A stretch of DNA of 40,341 nt from Zancudomyces culisetae (GCA_001969505.1 LSSK01000429.1:1-40341); one strand, 5' to 3'. Positions 20,555 through 31,807 are shown, numbered from the stretch's first letter. Numbers and translations: made by a program. Notes: generated by a model not told the origin, from the sequence alone.

Positions 20555-21835
20555 AATACAACACTTTATTCAAAGTTCTTTTTAATATTTGGTTATTCTA
20601 TTTGTATGGTGGGATCAAACAAATCTAATTGCCATTAATATCAGCTTTCACCTAATAAACTTGATCTAGATTTTTTTACTTTCCATCAAAGTGTTGTGCT
20701 CTGTGTCATGATGTATAGTGGTTGTTTAGCTTTTGCTTAGTGTTAATTTTTGAAATATCAAACCTATGTCTAATCGTTAAAGCATTTGTGGCCTTTTGAT
20801 CTTGTATCTTCAGGTTTAAATATAATACCTCCAATGCACTTCATTTTGGTGAAAAACAAGCAAGTTTAAACCAAAACTTTATGCTAACAATATATAGGGT
20901 GCTTTTTTTATTTTTTAAGCTTGAAAGTGTGGCAAAGTTATACATAGGGTAATAATACCAACTTAACTTTTAACCAACCTGCTTATCCTCACTCAGATTT
21001 TCACTGTTTATTAATATTTTCGAGTCTTAGCTCCACCTATCCCCCTTTACTCTTGTTTGTTCTAATTAACTAATGCAGGCAGTTATTATCATATTTCAAC
21101 CATCACAATGCCAGTTCTCATCAAAGTTAACTCTTTTTTTTATTGGGGGCTGAGTACTACCCATCATTTTATATTTTTCTTGATGGCTAATTACTAGACA
21201 AAATGATAAAGATAGTAATGACCATTTTTACTTTTCAGAAATACGTTTTAAACATTGAAAGTCTTGTAGAATCCGGACAACTTAACACTAGAGTTGGAAC
21301 GTTCTAGCAAAGATATTTTTTACACTAACATAGCCTTATTTTTTTGTACTTGAATTTTTTAATCTTTTTTAATATCCTTTTACCATCCTATAAAGCACTA
21401 ATAAATCAAAAAAAAACTCAAAATACTCACTTTTGAGTCCTAATAACCGCAGAAATGACTGTTATTTTTTGAAGTGTATCCTACTCCTTTACATGATAAG
21501 TACAGTTAGTATGGACAAGGGTTATTGTATAGTTGAACTTTGTATACCAAGCTTTTTTTGGAGTGGGGGATGTGGCGTTTATTTTCAGATCTTTTTTACC
21601 ATGATTTCCGTGATTATTTTCTACCAATCACAAAATGCATAAAAATTTATTATTGGTATCGGCACGTTTATAATTTATTGTTTTTTTATTTATTGACAAT
21701 ATAGTCCAAACTTTAATTCATAGATATGCCTGCTAGCACAACAAAAAGGTCTTTTTATTGTGCAAAAGTAAATGTATCAAATAATACATAATTGAAAGCT
21801 TTTTTTCGAAAGAGGAAATGTAATGATAGGTACAG
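20555..21835. other. AT-rich intergenic region
   Basis: The left end should hold the promoter of the minus-strand gene and the right end that of GPI3. Very short plus-strand frames near 21110-21310 flank intron-like signals, but no coherent gene can be built. No repeat or RNA gene is recognised. Confidence 0.5.
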
Positions 21836-21842
21836 TATAAAT
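21836..21842 (+). promoter_or_regulatory. TATA-like element upstream of GPI3
   Basis: TATAAAT lies about 40 bases before the GPI3 ATG, a spacing like that of the CoA ligase TATAAATA element. This is positional evidence only. Confidence 0.35.
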
Positions 21843-21878
21843 CCGCAATCTTATTGAAGACAACAAAGCTACACGAAA

Positions 21879-23884
21879 ATGGAAAATTTGAATGGCAAGC
21901 GCAGATTGAGTATATGGTAAGAATTTGATTGTTTATTATGCAAAATGCAAAATAAGCCATATTGTTGATTTTCTCATGAAATATCAATCAATAGCATGGT
22001 TTCAGACTTTTTCTATCCTAATCTCGGTGGTGTAGAAAGTCATGTTTATCATAACTCACAGTGTTTGATCCAAAGAGGGCATAAGGTAAATCTCCACTGT
22101 TTTTCTTGTTTTCTTCATTTCCTTCCCCCTCCCCTCCTTTTTAACAAACAAAAAAGCAAACTTGTTTAAATGAATATGAAGAACTGTAAACTAAACTTTA
22201 ATTATTTGAATCTGACCAGGTCATCGTGGTTACGCACAGTTACGGGAATAGAAATGGAATTCGGTATTTGGCAGGTGGCTTGAAGGTGTATTACGTACCA
22301 GCGCCAGTAATAGCTAGTCAAGCCTCATTGCCAACATTTTTCAGTACATTTCCAATCTTTCGAAATATATTCATTCGAGAAGAAATTGAAATTGTTCATG
22401 GGCATCAGGTACGTTTCTGCTAACAGTATTCATAATAGTAAAACAAGATGTTTGATTTTTCCTTTTTTGTTTTTTTTATACTGATTACCGTTGAAAAATA
22501 ATAGGCCTTTTCTACATTGTGCCACGAAGCGATATTACACGCCCGAACAATGGGGTTGAAAACGGTATTTACGGATCATTCACTGTTGGGTTTCGCAGAT
22601 ACAAGCGGAATATTGATGAATAAATTGTTGAAATTCACGCTTTCTGATGTTAACCACGTAATATGTGTTTCACATACAAGTAAAGAAAACACGGTTCTTA
22701 GAGCAGCACTTGATCCCCGACTTGTAAGCGCTATTCCGAATGCAATAATATCAGAGCACTTTAAACCTAGGAATCAGGCGGAGCAGGAGTTAAATAATGA
22801 TAAGACAGATTGGGTGACAATAGTCGTGCTGAGTAGATTAGTTTATAGAAAAGGTATAGATTTGTTGATGGCAGCAATACCAAGGGTGTGTAATAAGCAC
22901 AAAAATGTAAGGTTTGTGATTGGTGGTGATGGAACTAAACGGGTAGATTTGGAACAAATGCGAGAAAAATATCACCTACAAGATCGAGTGGAGTTACTAG
23001 GAAGAATTGTGGCATCGCAAGTGCGAGATACCCTCATTTTGGGAGATATATTCCTAAACACGAGTCTAACAGAGGCGTTTTGTATAGGAATAGTGGAGGC
23101 AGCATCATGTGGCTTGTTGGTAGTTTCAACAAAGGTTGGTGGTATTCCGGAGGTTCTACCCAAACACATGATTACCTTTGCAAAACCGGAGGAAAACGAC
23201 ATTGTTTCCTCGCTTGATAAAGCAATAGCCAAAGTGTTGTATAGGAGAAAGGAGTTACGAGAATGTTCTGTGGAACAGGCGAACAGCCAAGGCCCGGTAA
23301 TTTCAAACGACAGCAATTTGGCTGAGATTTGCCAGAACTGCAACTCATCGGGTACAAGCGACAGCTATTCTTCCGAAGACGAAGATGTTGGTTATTCATC
23401 CGATTCGGGCACAAACTTTACTACTACACCGGATTCTGAATTTACCCCACACCCAGGAAATGACATGCATGACAATCCACATATGCTTCTTACCTCTAAG
23501 CTTGAGCACAAGTATCTAGGCAAACTATCGAAGCGTGTTCAAAATTCAAAACATCATTTGATGACTCCTGAAAGCTTCCACAACCAAGTCAAAAAAATGT
23601 ATAACTGGCATGACATTGCCTACCGAACCGAACTTGTATACTACAAAATTGTTGATGATCTGGAACCCCCCTTGGTTGAAAGGTTGCGCTTGTATTATGG
23701 ATGTGGTTGGGTTGCCGGGAAGCTGTTTTGTATGGTAGCAGTTGTTGATTATTTGCTATATTTTTTCTTTGAACTGATTTTCCCCAGTAGTGAGATTGAA
23801 AGGGTTCCTAGCAGCTTTCCAGTAGATAAATATAACCGTTTGCTGGCGTCTAATAGGAACGAAAAGGCAAAAAGAACGCGATAG
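21879..23884 (+). CDS. GPI3: GPI3/PIG-A, GPI-GlcNAc transferase catalytic subunit, four exons
   Basis: Exons 21879-21916, 21995-22085, 22220-22408 and 22505-23884 join in frame to 565 residues. The enzyme moves GlcNAc from UDP-GlcNAc to phosphatidylinositol at the ER, the first step of GPI anchor synthesis. Exon 2 gives the family start [18 protein letters not shown] and exon 3 gives [20 protein letters not shown]. Exon 4 has [28 protein letters not shown] and [13 protein letters not shown]. The GT4 acidic motif EAFCIGIVE is at residues 296-304, then [12 protein letters not shown]. One membrane helix near 515-533 anchors the C-terminus. Known homologues are about 450-485 residues. The excess is a Ser/Asp/Asn-rich insertion at about 361-457, between the glycosyltransferase core and the conserved [15 protein letters not shown] helix. 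The insertion is in frame with no splice logic to remove it. Confidence 0.94.
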
Positions 23885-24402
23885 AATTGACGGTGACGGT
23901 TTTCTGGTTTTTCTGGATTATTTTTTTTGAAAATGTGTCTTTATATACACATGTTTAGTTACTTGTACTGTTATTCTCTGTTTCTTTGCATAATCAATAG
24001 TGTTATATATTTTTGTCATTGGCTTTATCTATAAATTGCACATAAAAAAACCACCAAAAAAAAGAATAAAAAGAGTTTCAAAATAATATACAGTGAGACT
24101 GTATTATGTTTCTTTTTATTGTTTGTAATTGTAGTTTGAGATGGTTTTGCTTATACTTTGCGGAATTGCAATGGGGGGAGTAATTAAAATATATTGTATG
24201 TGATACTTTCAAGATATATATGAAATAAGAGTGTGAGTAACAAATAATGGGTTGGTAAATAATACGAAAAGAACAAGTATAAAAAACAATAACAGCTAAA
24301 AATAGACTTGCAAACTAATGAAGAGGTAAAGAAAGAAAGAACAAAGAAAAAGGAAAATAAAAAGTTAAAAGCTAGGTTTTAAGTATTATTTACGAGGCTT
24401 AA
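23885..24402. other. Convergent intergenic region
   Basis: The 3' flanks of GPI3 (plus) and the kinesin gene (minus) meet here. The DNA is A/T-rich with several AATAAA-like words; nothing else is seen. Confidence 0.6.
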
Positions 24403-27400
24403 TTAGAAGCACAAGAAACCAGAAGACTTTTTATTATTTCTGAGCTTAAGCTGTTCTTCCATTTCTTCTTGTAAGTCCTGGAATCTGTTTTTCCAAATAT
24501 CACGGTCCTTAGCTTCATTCTCGGCCTTGAGTTTGGTTTCTTGGAGCTGGGCATACAGACGATCGATTTGTTCGTGGAGAGAAGTGGATTCTGTATTAAG
24601 ACGGTCAACCTCAACAGAATTGTGCTCTTTTGCATTAGTGAGGTTATCGATTTGTATCTCGAGTTTGTCGATATCCCGTTGGAGAGAGGTAATTAGCACT
24701 TGTTGGCTATACAACTCCTGTTCGAGTACTAAAACTTTGTCTGATTTGGTTAGCAAGTCGGATTGACAAGACTTGAGCAGTTTTAAATTGGAATCAAGCT
24801 CACGTTGTATAATCTCCAGGCGTTGAGAATACTGTAGTATTTCGTGGTCCTTTTTCAAGGTCAGTTTGGCTATGGCATCGGCAACTTGTTTATCTTCAAC
24901 ACGGGCAAAAAGCTCTTGTTGTGAAAGATCTTTGGTGAGTTTAGTGGTAGTAGTAGTAGTATTATTAGTAGTAGGATTTATGGATCGCTCATGCGGCTGT
25001 ATCAGAGAAGCATTAGCAAATTCAGAGTCATTTTGATCAAAGCTATAACCAGTGATCTGGGTATCGCCTAGGACCAATGTACTGGTGTTGACGTGGTTGG
25101 TTGTCGCATTAGGATCATTTCTAGAAATACTAGATTTGTATTGAGGGATATCTACATCCATAGAATCAGAGAAATTGGAGGATAATTTGACAAGTCCTGT
25201 GGATTTTTTGGCGGAGAGGACATGGTCGCCAATGTTGTGGGCGCTGAGATTGTTTCTTGCAAACGAAGCCGAGTTGATATCAGAGTCATACTGAATAGAC
25301 ACTCTGGAGTCAAACATCATTTTGTCTTCGTTTTGAGATTCTGCGTATTTAGCAATGCTGTCGGAATTAGTTACAGAGGTAATCTTGTCCAACTTTGAAA
25401 GCATCGAGGGCGAAGCATTTCGCTGTTCATTGGTTGGGTAGGATTCAGAGCCGTAGTCGGAATCGTTCTCGTGGTACCTTTGATTCGTGTTCTCACTACC
25501 ACGGCCATCCCCAATTTTATTTCCGTTTCCGTTTCCGTTTTCATTCTCATTTTCGTTGCCATCTCCGTTTTTATTTCCATTCTCATTTTCATCCTCATTC
25601 TCACCATGATTTTCGTTTTCAGTTTTATTGCCAACACCAATTTGACTCTTGCCTTGGTTATTATCTATGTAATAATCACCTTGCTTTGCAAAATTATTTT
25701 TGATGACATTTGGTTGAATGAATTCATCAACAAAGAAATCGACATGATCAAAGTCATCAGCGAGAAAACCTGCGTTTGCGGAATCGGCTCTTCTTAAACC
25801 CAAGCTAGGTTTTGTAGAGATGTTGCGAGTATCAGTAGAGTCATCTTCGGGAAGCGGTGTCATTTGGTTCACAAGATGGGAATACTCTTGGTGTGGGTCG
25901 TATGTCTGTGGGTTCGTGTGTACTCTGGGATTCCCGAACGCACTTGCTGATGGCATACGTCTAACATCATCATGGCCAATAGTGTATTCCTCTCCCATAA
26001 AGTAAGGCCTGTCTAGACTTTCGTATGAGGCTTTGTCCTTTAATAACTCACCATCATGCACTGGAGTGTGTGTTGGATAGTAGGCCTCTTGTCCTACAAG
26101 TTTTTGGTGAAGATAATCAGCATCGGCTGCAGTATCCTCCAACTCCTTAATACGAGCATGCATAGCATCCATATCTAATTGATATCTTCCAACTTCAAAG
26201 GCAAGCCGCTTCTTTTCCTCAACCACTCCGCGATAAATCTGATAACTGACAACGGCTGGATATCCACCATTCGGTTGTGATGAATGGTTTGCATCCTCGA
26301 TGATTTCATCAACGGCTGACTCCAGGGAGCGGAGATTCTTTTCCAGCTCGTCGTCTTCATCCAGATACTCGTCGTCCATGCCATTTTCCTGGTATTGATT
26401 GCTGCCTCGAAGTTCTGCTGCCATTTGTATCTCCCTCCGTGCTTGCTGGATAATCAGCCTGGAACGGGTTAGTTGATCTTCAAGCGCCACTGCTAGTTCC
26501 AAGTCTCTATCAACAGCTTCTATTTCGGTTTGAACCTCCATCTCCTTCTTTTCTTGGATAGCATCAAGAAGTTTGGGGCCTGTAACCTGCGCCTCTAGTT
26601 CTTCAACTGCAGATAACAGGTTTTCATTCACGACTAACAACTCACGTTTAACTTTTTCATTATGGTTAATCCTCAACACCAACGATTCAACGAGGTCCTT
26701 GAGGTTCTGTGTGTGGCTATCAAATGAATTCTGAACGGGACTGGAGGCCAATTGACTGACATTGCTTGCCCGGAGTTTCAAATGTTCAATCGAGTTATTC
26801 GCCACATATCCATATCCATATCCATCTCCATCTCCACTTCCGTTCACAATGTTTGTGATGTCACGCGATTCTGTCGTGCCAGAATTACCGATAGCAGCAA
26901 GTTCACCCTGATTGACTGGTCTTTCAAACATCTGAACCAAGTTTTTCAAACTTTCTGTTGTTTCATCAACAAGTTTTCCTCGGCTACTGGCAAAATTCTC
27001 GGAAATAGCTATTTGTGATTCCATATAGCTGAGCTGTGCATTTTTATCTGCAAGTTCTGAAAGAAGCTTGCTATAGTTTTGTTCGGTTTGTTCAAGCGAA
27101 CCTGTAGACCTCGTAAACTGGTCGCCCTTTTCTTTCAATTCTCGCTCAAGTTCTTCTATATAAACCATTTTATTTGTCAACGACTCTTCAAGAATCACCG
27201 ACCTTTTTTCAATGTCTTTTAGAATTTCAACCTTGGCGCTTAATTCGGCGGTCCTTTGTTCCAATTCTCGTCGTGTTTTAGTGAGCTCATCTACCTTTAG
27301 AGTAAGCAAATCAGAGTATTCATCAAGCTCCACCTGTTGCTGTTTGCCCGTATCCTCAAGCTTACAAACTTCCATCTCTAGGTCCTTAATCTTTTCTAGT

Positions 27401-29910
27401 GAATCTTGCAGCTCCTCCTCCAATACGTCGATTCTTTGTTGATACTCGTTAGCCATCTCGCTGATTACTTTTTCGTTTGATGTTTGAAGTTCCTGAACGT
27501 CGTGCACTAATTTTTCCTTGACCTCTGCCAATGTTTTAGTGTGGCTTTGGTCTTTATCCTCCAACTGCATGGTAAAATCGGCAACTACTTTTTGAATAGC
27601 CGCCTCTTTCTCAGAAACAAGTCTTTCTGTTTCTTTCTTTATGTCATCAGAAACCTGAATAGACCGAAGTTCTACGCTTTTAGCAGAAGCCTCTTTAGCC
27701 TCTGCCATCACTTTAAGTTCAGTTTCTAATGTGATACGCTTCTCCTCTTCAATTTTGGCCTTCTGCATAAAATGTTCAACCTGTTCTTTCAAAACACTCA
27801 GCTGCTCTTTTTGTGAGTTCGCTAGTGAAGCTGAATACGAAGCCGTCGTGTTTTTGACTGAAAGCATCAAATCCTTTGATTGAAGCTCCTCGTTCTTCTT
27901 GGTCAGCTCCTGTTCGAGTTCTTTTATAAGCTGCTCGTACTCCGCCACTACTGACTTGAGACCTCCAGCTTCAAAATCGCATTCATTGTCGCTTTCGTGG
28001 TTATCGTCACCTCTATCTAGACCATCTAAAGAAGCTCCGTTCTCGTTAACCAACCCGGTGTCACCATTAACACGTCCATTCTGGTTTAATGACAGCCTCC
28101 TATTTAGCAGAGATTTGGCACCCAACGAACGCAGACTCGAAAAAGTTGATTCAAAATAGCCAGAGTTTCTATTTCCAACCTCGAGGTTTCCGCCACTCAA
28201 CCTTTTTTGTTTATTGGAAATGGAAGCTTCCAAACCGTTGTTGTCATATTCAACATCTGAAAACATCTGGTTAATTGGTAAGCTGGAATTCAAAAGCTCA
28301 TTGCTAGCTGCCCTGTTCAACCTGTTTGCGGTACTTTCATCTCGTACAAACGACCCAGATGCGGTTCGACGGTTGTGCATATCTTGTAGTTGTGAACAAA
28401 CGTCATCAAATTCGCCCAGCAGCTCACTATACGCTTTCTTGGTGGTGTAATTTTCAGACTCCAACTCTTCGATAATCATTTCTAGCCGCTCCTGATTGGT
28501 CTCATACTGTTTAATCAAGAGAAGGTTCTCCTCTTCATACTTTGAGCCTTTCAAACTCTCCATACTAGAGTTATTTCCCAAGAGATTGCCCTCTACACCT
28601 GCCCTTTCTAGCTCTTGTTGCAACCGAAGCACCTCTCGTTTCAACAAAATTATCTGTGCCTGCAACCCCTTGTCCACTGATTGCCAACTAGCTATACTCA
28701 TGTTCTTGATCTCCCTGGCTCTTGAAGCATACTTTAACGTATTTATTGTCTCTCCAACATCGCTCAATGAACCTGACACACATGCTATCATCACTGTATA
28801 CGCTGTTCCTCCCAAAGAATCCTGAAGAAGTCGAGTCAACTTGCTGTCTCTGTACGGTATATGAAGACTTCCTCCACTTTGAGTAAAACTTTTCTCACTA
28901 GCTAGACTCAACGCAGAAATGACCTTTCCTAGTACAAGCAACCCCGTATTAATGGATATACCCTCTTTTGCTCTCTCTCCGCTTGCCATTGTCTTTTTCA
29001 ACCTCTCAGAACCTGCCAAATCGACAAAATTTAGCTTCGATAACGACCTCATCTCTACACCGTCGACAACTTTTGTCTGGATTTGCGTTATCAGGAAAAT
29101 CGCATGTGATCTCGACGATGTTTTGTTCATTTTGGTCTCTCCTGTGTGTCTTACAATCGATCCCTCTTGTAGCAACATCAACGCCTGGTCTGCACTAGTA
29201 ATCGTATACTCAACAGCCCCACTCCATATAATTTTCCCATTTGTATCCTCTCTGATCGCAATCGGCGGCTTGTACCCACCATTTCTGCCCGCTATCAAAT
29301 CATTCAGCTCCTCATTGTGTAATTCGAGATAAGATGCCCTAAACTCCCGCCTTATAGTCTGCCCATTTTCTTTTTCGTTTTCTTCGCTTACTCTATTGAA
29401 TAGCTGTTCAAGTGCAAATCCCACTATTCCCTTTTCTCCCGACTCACCGTGTGTCCCCATTGTATATGTTTTTCCTGAAGAAGTCTGCCCATACGCAAGC
29501 ACAGTCACATTAAACCCATCCATATATTTGCCTACCAAATCCTCCACAGTGTTGCTATAGACCTCCTCCTGGGTGCTCTCTGGACCAAACACATGATCGT
29601 ATTTGAATAGCCGTGGAACTCCCGCTACAACTCCATTGCTTCCTAACATGCGAACTTCCCCTGCTTCTCTGTCTAGTTCCAAAGCTTCACTACCTGGAAT
29701 GAAACTATCACCAGCCTGGTACTCTCCTGGTGAGGCCAGGCTTGGTCTAACTCTGACAGCTACCTTGACTTTGATACTGTTACTATTGTTCTCCTCATAA
29801 TTAAACTGTTTATCCAATCCCTCTCTCGAAGTTATCCGTTTTGTAGCCGCACCATTTGTTAATTGCAATGGTTCCATTTTTTCCAAAGTTTCACGATAGC
29901 TGTTATCCAT
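24403..29910 (-). CDS. Kinesin-4-like motor protein with long coiled-coil tail
   Basis: Single coding exon of 1835 residues: a plus-end microtubule motor with an N-terminal motor domain (about 46-405). The P-loop is GQTSSGKT (141-148), switch I NKTSSRSH (262-269) and switch II DLAGSE (297-302). YRDSKLTRLLQDSLGG (353-368) and a neck-like RAREIKN follow. The segments FDGFNVTVLAYGQTSSGKT-like and INTGLLVLGKVISAL are closest to kinesin-4 (KIF4/KIF21). That subfamily call is by recollection, not by tree. From about residue 405 to 1350 the sequence is largely heptad coiled coil, broken by Ser/Asn-rich linkers. A Gly/Asp/Tyr tract lies near 1030, and an Asn/Glu/Gly low-complexity tract at about 1423-1473. 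A second coiled coil is near 1650-1820. The C-terminus KKSSGFLCF is unusual. Cargo is unknown. A 5' UTR intron and a TATA box lie upstream. Confidence 0.93.
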   Translation of the reverse strand: MDNSYRETLEKMEPLQLTNGAATKRITSREGLDKQFNYEENNSNSIKVKVAVRVRPSLASPGEYQAGDSFIPGSEALELDREAGEVRMLGSNGVVAGVPRLFKYDHVFGPESTQEEVYSNTVEDLVGKYMDGFNVTVLAYGQTSSGKTYTMGTHGESGEKGIVGFALEQLFNRVSEENEKENGQTIRREFRASYLELHNEELNDLIAGRNGGYKPPIAIREDTNGKIIWSGAVEYTITSADQALMLLQEGSIVRHTGETKMNKTSSRSHAIFLITQIQTKVVDGVEMRSLSKLNFVDLAGSERLKKTMASGERAKEGISINTGLLVLGKVISALSLASEKSFTQSGGSLHIPYRDSKLTRLLQDSLGGTAYTVMIACVSGSLSDVGETINTLKYASRAREIKNMSIASWQSVDKGLQAQIILLKREVLRLQQELERAGVEGNLLGNNSSMESLKGSKYEEENLLLIKQYETNQERLEMIIEELESENYTTKKAYSELLGEFDDVCSQLQDMHNRRTASGSFVRDESTANRLNRAASNELLNSSLPINQMFSDVEYDNNGLEASISNKQKRLSGGNLEVGNRNSGYFESTFSSLRSLGAKSLLNRRLSLNQNGRVNGDTGLVNENGASLDGLDRGDDNHESDNECDFEAGGLKSVVAEYEQLIKELEQELTKKNEELQSKDLMLSVKNTTASYSASLANSQKEQLSVLKEQVEHFMQKAKIEEEKRITLETELKVMAEAKEASAKSVELRSIQVSDDIKKETERLVSEKEAAIQKVVADFTMQLEDKDQSHTKTLAEVKEKLVHDVQELQTSNEKVISEMANEYQQRIDVLEEELQDSLEKIKDLEMEVCKLEDTGKQQQVELDEYSDLLTLKVDELTKTRRELEQRTAELSAKVEILKDIEKRSVILEESLTNKMVYIEELERELKEKGDQFTRSTGSLEQTEQNYSKLLSELADKNAQLSYMESQIAISENFASSRGKLVDETTESLKNLVQMFERPVNQGELAAIGNSGTTESRDITNIVNGSGDGDGYGYGYVANNSIEHLKLRASNVSQLASSPVQNSFDSHTQNLKDLVESLVLRINHNEKVKRELLVVNENLLSAVEELEAQVTGPKLLDAIQEKKEMEVQTEIEAVDRDLELAVALEDQLTRSRLIIQQARREIQMAAELRGSNQYQENGMDDEYLDEDDELEKNLRSLESAVDEIIEDANHSSQPNGGYPAVVSYQIYRGVVEEKKRLAFEVGRYQLDMDAMHARIKELEDTAADADYLHQKLVGQEAYYPTHTPVHDGELLKDKASYESLDRPYFMGEEYTIGHDDVRRMPSASAFGNPRVHTNPQTYDPHQEYSHLVNQMTPLPEDDSTDTRNISTKPSLGLRRADSANAGFLADDFDHVDFFVDEFIQPNVIKNNFAKQGDYYIDNNQGKSQIGVGNKTENENHGENEDENENGNKNGDGNENENENGNGNGNKIGDGRGSENTNQRYHENDSDYGSESYPTNEQRNASPSMLSKLDKITSVTNSDSIAKYAESQNEDKMMFDSRVSIQYDSDINSASFARNNLSAHNIGDHVLSAKKSTGLVKLSSNFSDSMDVDIPQYKSSISRNDPNATTNHVNTSTLVLGDTQITGYSFDQNDSEFANASLIQPHERSINPTTNNTTTTTTKLTKDLSQQELFARVEDKQVADAIAKLTLKKDHEILQYSQRLEIIQRELDSNLKLLKSCQSDLLTKSDKVLVLEQELYSQQVLITSLQRDIDKLEIQIDNLTNAKEHNSVEVDRLNTESTSLHEQIDRLYAQLQETKLKAENEAKDRDIWKNRFQDLQEEMEEQLKLRNNKKSSGFLCF

Positions 29911-29985
29911 CGAAATTTTTGAAAAACAAAAAAAAACTACTTTTGATTGCTTTTTCTTTTCTTTCCTGCTTTCTCCTTGGATATT

Positions 29986-30075
29986 CTAGATTTAAAAGCA
30001 AATATTTAGATTAAAAATAGCTACATTTAATATGTATAATACATATTGATACTTATACAAGAGATATTTACTCAC
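29986..30075 (-). other. Probable 5' UTR intron of the kinesin gene
   Basis: On the minus strand AAAG|GTGAGT (donor at 30075) and ATCTAG (acceptor at 29986) bound a 90-nt AT-rich segment lying 76 bases upstream of the kinesin ATG. Both sites match the introns in this window. The exon on either side has no ATG in frame, so it would be a leader intron. Confidence 0.5.
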
Positions 30076-30158
30076 CTTTATTAACGTTTGACTCTTAGTA
30101 TCGCTGTTTGCAAAATCCCTCTCAATAGTTCCGCTGGTTTAAAGACTCAGCACAGATC

Positions 30159-30164
30159 TTTATA
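30159..30164 (-). promoter_or_regulatory. TATA box of the kinesin gene
   Basis: On the minus strand TATAAA (within AAATATAAAGATC) lies about 80 bases before the predicted leader intron donor, a suitable distance for a start site near 30130. Confidence 0.45.
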
Positions 30165-31513
30165 TTTCTTCTACTATTTCTGATGAATAAAGTGTGCTTT
30201 TTTTCGTTTACTAAAACTGCCGTTATTTCTCTGTCTATTTTTACAAATTAGAGGGGTGAGAGGGGAGAGTTAGTGTGTTATTCTTGTACAAAAACAAATT
30301 ATCATCGCTAGTATGCTTTTTTAGCAACATAGAGTCCATCCTATTCAAACTACATGTGCTTATATTAGGCATAATTTCAAAATATATGCCAACTGTAGTA
30401 TTTTCTCTCTCTTGCTCGCTCATATAGTAATAAGATTGAAGTAACTAGGATTTTTATAGTAAAAGTAGGTGTAAAAAAGAATGAAACGTGTTTGTGTCCG
30501 AGGCGTTGAATATATGGAACTGGCCAAGCGACACTCAAGGGTTGTTCAAAAATAACCAGACCCTTTATCTGATCTCCTCCCATCCCACTCAACCTTACAT
30601 CATCCCTCCTACTTTAAAACATCTTTGAAAATAATCCTTCAACTATAATAAGAACACATATTTTGGTATTCAGCTATTTAAAGGACGTAAGACACTGAAG
30701 CAGCCCTTCTGCTTGGACTTTTGTCTCGGGTATATTAAGAACAACTGAGCATTATATGTGAGTTATGAGGAACACGTTCTTCGTCCTCTTGAGTAACGCT
30801 AGTAGCGCTACAGTAAAGAAACTGGAGCGCAAAATAGTAAGAACTCTAATATAAAAAAATATCAAAGTCTATGTCGCTTACTCTTATGTGTGTTATTACA
30901 AGGCCAGTTTTCGTTCGACTATCTTGGTCCTATCATAATTTTTTTGTTTTTACCACAAATTTTAGTACATATACTAATAAAAGTCTAGGAGTGAAATAAA
31001 GAAAATTAATATTAGTGTAAAGATATTGAGACTTTAGCTCTTTCTTGAACCCAACTCCAAGTATAAATGCAACTGAACACTTGTTACATCCCATATTTTG
31101 GCTAAAAAAAAATAAAAGTAAAAAATAAACGCAATGAAATAGAGTGGTGATAACAAATAGTAGTAACATTGATATCCAATGACCCAATACAATTACATCA
31201 ATCTTCAATTTTTAAAAAAAAGCAAAACATTACACAAGTTTAATGGATCTAGTTTAGTGAATCAATCATTCAAATAATATGACCACATTTTTTTCTTTTT
31301 TCTAATTTCCTCTATTTTTTTTTTCTAGAAATTCTAGCATTATATATTTTGGTTACAAGCATTTTTAAAAAAAAAGCTCGTTACAATTTCAATGTTTTTT
31401 TGGTTTATTACAAATCCGCCGACTTTGTAATAGCATTTTTACATTAACTTTTTGCTAATTTCTTCTATTTTTATATCCACACACCCCCTCCCCCAGAGTC
31501 ATTACAAATCCAC
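30165..31513. other. Sparse AT-rich intergenic region
   Basis: No gene is supported. A short plus-strand frame starting at about 30767 (MRNTFFVLLSNASSATVKK) ends in a GTAAGA-like donor, but no recognised second exon follows. Long A or T runs are common from 31200 to 31460. Confidence 0.45.
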
Positions 31514-31807
31514 TCAGATAGTCTTAGCTTGGATTTGGGATCTTTGGCTCATCTGCCTTTCCTGATGTGTGTTTAGCAACTGAAATTACAAAATATATTT
31601 CTGCTACTGGCGTTGTTTACCTTATTGATATGGTTTTGGTGGGCTTCTTGCTTAATATTGTTGTAAAATGCAACATCAAATCGCCCTTAAATCAAAGTTT
31701 GCTTATTTAAGTTTTGTAAAACACAAGTATGCAATTAAAGTATAAGATCCTTTTGGTTATCAAAAAACACATCATGTACATACAAGAACATTTACATTCC
31801 TCATTTC
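31514..31807 (-). CDS. Candidate small spliced gene, 3' exons only, unidentified
   Basis: On the minus strand two segments look like terminal exons: 31685-31621 (encoding RFDVAFYNNIKQEAHQNHIN and a Lys) and 31579-31514 (LLNTHQERQMSQRSQIQAKT, Ile, stop). They are joined in phase 0 across a 41-nt intron (GTAAAC...TTTCAG). A 24-nt upstream exon (31807-31784, TTTTCAG acceptor, GTATGT donor) would join in phase and complete a Trp codon. The product would be hydrophilic, helical and rich in Gln, Asn and His. No start codon or family was identified. The join is attractive but could be chance, because a second frame across the first segment is also open. Confidence 0.3.

Noticed and set aside
21100-21310. 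Plus-strand fragments MPVLIK and KYVLNIESLVESGQL around an intron-like segment
   Set aside because: The donor (GTTAAC) is poor and the product has only 28 residues with no family.
30767-30856. Plus-strand frame MRNTFFVLLSNASSATVKK ending near a GTAAGA
   Set aside because: No downstream exon gives a recognisable protein.
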